Below are positions 62,436 to 64,000 of a DNA stretch of 64,000 nucleotides, one piece after another (position 1 is the first letter of the stretch; each line of letters begins with the position of its first letter). This stretch comes from PWPR01 sp046542315. GTDB lineage: Bacteria; Bacillota; UBA994; PWPR01. The DNA is taken from NCBI GenBank assembly GCA_046542315.1, contig JBKHBO010000001.1, positions 38,315-102,314 on the forward strand, written 5' to 3'. Below the pieces are notes generated by a model. The model made no database searches and was not told where the DNA came from. It saw only the letters and a program-made list of their open reading frames with translations. Position numbers and translations under genes: made by a program.

Positions 62436-63856
62436 AATAAACACTCCTTAAGAGTTATTTTTTTTACTACAGATATAAATACTTCTGTGTCTTTTACTAC
62501 TATACCAGATAATATATCTTCTGAGCTAAGTTTCTTAATTGTATTAGTGAGATCTAAGCTTATTTCCTCTCCTGGGATTAATAGTGGTATTCCTGGGGGA
62601 ATTATCATAATAGTTCTTGCACAAATGCGTCCTGAGGCCTCTTCAATTTTAATTAATTCTGCTTCTGAGAAGTATGCCTCTCTTGCAGACATGTTTACTT
62701 TTGGTAATTTCTCAGTAAAAAACTCTGTCTTGCAAGTGAGCTCTTTCTCAAGCTCATCTATCTTATCTAGAGCTTGAATTATCAAATTATACTCATCCTT
62801 AGTTATTTCTGGTGTTAATAAGATAAGTGCTACACTACCACTCCATTTTTCAATAATTATACCATATTCCATCAATATATTAGACACTTTTTGGCGATTG
62901 GCCTTAAAAAATATTGGTATTTTGGTAAAATCATTGTTTTCTGATGTATAAGCTAGCTCACAGTTTTTACGATCTAACACAGCTTTGCAAATTTGATCAC
63001 TTATAATTTTTAATTTTTGATATAAATCCTTACCATTTTCTTTTAAATATGAGTTTAAAGAATCCAGTGAAGCCAAACTTAAAAATGAAGGGCTTGTAGA
63101 GTGTATAATTTTTCTAGCTTCTAAACATTTATTTATTAATTTTTTATTATATATATGTAAATAAGCAGAACCAGTTAACGCTGGAAGAGTTTTATGAGGA
63201 CTCTGTATTACTATGTCACTTTTAACCTCACAAGCTGATATGGGCAACTTCTCAGATAAAATTAAATGAGCACCATGTGCTTCATCTACAATTAGTAATA
63301 CTCCTCTATCTTTACACTTTTCTGATAATTTTTCAAGTTCACCAACAGAGCCCTCATAAGTAGGACTTTGAATAAAAACTAATTGAATATCAGAATGTTT
63401 ATCAAGCATTAATAGTATCTTATCTGCATCGAATGGTAAGTATAACCCTTGCGAGTTTATTTTTGCACTATACCAAATTGGCTCCAATCCTGAAATTATA
63501 ATTGCATTAATAACTGAAACATGTGCATTTCTTGGTACTAAAATTTTCTTACTTAAACTTCTAACTGCAAGAAAAGCGGTCTGAATAGCACTTGTAGATC
63601 CTTGCGTAAAAAACAAAGTCCTTTGAGAATCATAAATCTCAGAAGTTATCATTTCAGATTGATAAATTGGTCCATTTTCAACAAATAAGTTACCCACTCC
63701 TTCAATCTCAGTAATATCCCATTCAAATAAGTTAATATCTAATAAATCTTTTGAAACAGTATTTCCTCCTCTATGCCCTGGAGTATGACCTCTAAACTTA
63801 GCAACTTCACAATACTCCTTAATAGCATCAATTAAAGGAGTAACAGTCCTCCTCAT
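62432..63856 (-). CDS. Orn/Lys/Arg decarboxylase-family protein (YaaO type)
   Basis: 474 residues, PLP fold. It has FRGHTPGHRGG, the PLP lysine in SPHKTLPALTGSAYLH, DEAHGAHL and the C-terminal PPGIPLLIPGE. The substrate (lysine, arginine or ornithine) cannot be told. ATG at 63856 after GAGGG; overlaps darA by 4. TATAAT at 63881-63876 is a likely -10, with no clear -35. In Bacillus tmk lies between yaaO and yaaQ but is missing here. Confidence 0.93.
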   Translation of the reverse strand: MRRTVTPLIDAIKEYCEVAKFRGHTPGHRGGNTVSKDLLDINLFEWDITEIEGVGNLFVENGPIYQSEMITSEIYDSQRTLFFTQGSTSAIQTAFLAVRSLSKKILVPRNAHVSVINAIIISGLEPIWYSAKINSQGLYLPFDADKILLMLDKHSDIQLVFIQSPTYEGSVGELEKLSEKCKDRGVLLIVDEAHGAHLILSEKLPISACEVKSDIVIQSPHKTLPALTGSAYLHIYNKKLINKCLEARKIIHSTSPSFLSLASLDSLNSYLKENGKDLYQKLKIISDQICKAVLDRKNCELAYTSENNDFTKIPIFFKANRQKVSNILMEYGIIIEKWSGSVALILLTPEITKDEYNLIIQALDKIDELEKELTCKTEFFTEKLPKVNMSAREAYFSEAELIKIEEASGRICARTIMIIPPGIPLLIPGEEISLDLTNTIKKLSSEDILSGIVVKDTEVFISVVKKITLKECLL

Positions 63857-63914
63857 ATAATCATCCCTCACCTATATTATACATCAAATTATATTAAAAA
63901 AAGAATATATGGTA

Positions 63915-63944
63915 AATAAAAAACCACATCAAAAGATGTGGTTT
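63915..63944 (-). terminator. Terminator of the rRNA operon
   Basis: AAACCACATC-TTTT-GATGTGGTTT followed by TTTAT, about 11 bases after the 5S gene. Ten base-pair stem. Confidence 0.88.
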
Positions 63945-63954
63945 CTAAATATAA

Positions 63955-64000
63955 TATGGCAGCGACCTACTCTCCCGGGGCGTTACCGCCCGAGTACCAT
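63955..64000 (-). rRNA. rrf: 5S rRNA, 3' part (cut by window edge)
   Basis: The last about 46 bases of 5S rRNA: GATGGTACTCGGGC-like helix, then GGGAGAGTAGGTCGCTGCCA. The 5' part, and presumably 23S and 16S, lie to the right. The exact 3' end is approximate. It is transcribed leftward like the protein genes. Confidence 0.9.

Overview
The window is a bacterial chromosome segment of low G+C content. Its gene order and gene families belong to an anaerobic, Clostridia-type member of the Firmicutes (Bacillota). Evidence for this includes the CtsR-McsA-McsB-ClpC stress operon, SigH, AbrB, SpoVG, Veg, PurR of the Bacillus type, YaaT, DarA (YaaQ), a formate-tetrahydrofolate ligase, and strong AGGAGG ribosome sites with many GTG and TTG starts. 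I cannot name the species. Almost every gene lies on the minus strand. The order matches the Bacillus subtilis origin-proximal region read backwards (5S rRNA, yaaO, yaaQ, holB, yaaT, trmN6, rsmI, abrB, tatD, rsmA, veg, ispE, purR, spoVG, glmU, prs, pth, mfd, mazG, divIC, tilS, hpt, ftsH, then the ctsR, sigH and rpoB regions). The replication origin is therefore probably to the right, and most genes point with the fork.

Layout from left to right: (1) 1-7.7 kb is the rpoC(partial)-rpoB-rplL-rplJ-rplA-rplK-nusG-secE-rpmG cluster, with an L10 leader and an rpoB leader hairpin. (2) 7.8-9.5 kb holds tuf behind tRNA-Tyr, tRNA-Gly and tRNA-Thr. (3) 9.5-14.4 kb holds sigH, rlmB, thyX, a fused ispF-mrnC gene, ispD and a PIN/TRAM protein. 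(4) 14.6-21 kb holds a small cysteine-bearing protein, radA and the clpC operon under two CtsR boxes. (5) 21-33.2 kb is a metabolic block: an EF-G-like GTPase, guaB, dCMP deaminase, upp, glyA, rpiB, ywlE, sua5, birA and nadC-nadB-nadA. (6) 33.3-34.6 kb holds an unrecognised plus-strand membrane protein. (7) 34.7-41.1 kb holds fhs, a CofE-like protein, ftsH, hpt and tilS. (8) 41.2-50.6 kb holds two tRNA-Met genes, a Ppx/GppA phosphatase, divIC, rqcP, a HU-like gene, mazG, a SpoVB-like flippase, mfd and pth. (9) 50.6-63.9 kb holds prs, glmU, spoVG, purR, a GntR regulator, ispE, veg, argR, rsmA, tatD, abrB, rsmI, trmN6, yaaT, holB, darA and an amino-acid decarboxylase. The right edge cuts a 5S rRNA gene.

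Functional links inside the window include: the writer (McsB) and probable eraser (YwlE) of protein arginine phosphorylation; dCMP deaminase plus ThyX for dTMP synthesis; GlyA plus Fhs for one-carbon units; IspD, IspE and IspF of the MEP pathway; Pth, RqcP, RlmB, RsmA, RsmI, TrmN6, TilS and Sua5 for translation and RNA modification; and SigH with a SigH-type promoter in front of spoVG.

This is mostly a core-gene region with no mobile element, prophage, CRISPR array or defence island. The oddities worth attention are the IspF-MrnC fusion, a substituted rifampicin-contact residue in RpoB, a cysteine cluster in EF-Tu, the orphan nine-helix membrane protein, the absence of several sporulation genes and disA from their usual slots, and terminators embedded in the 3' ends of convergent genes.
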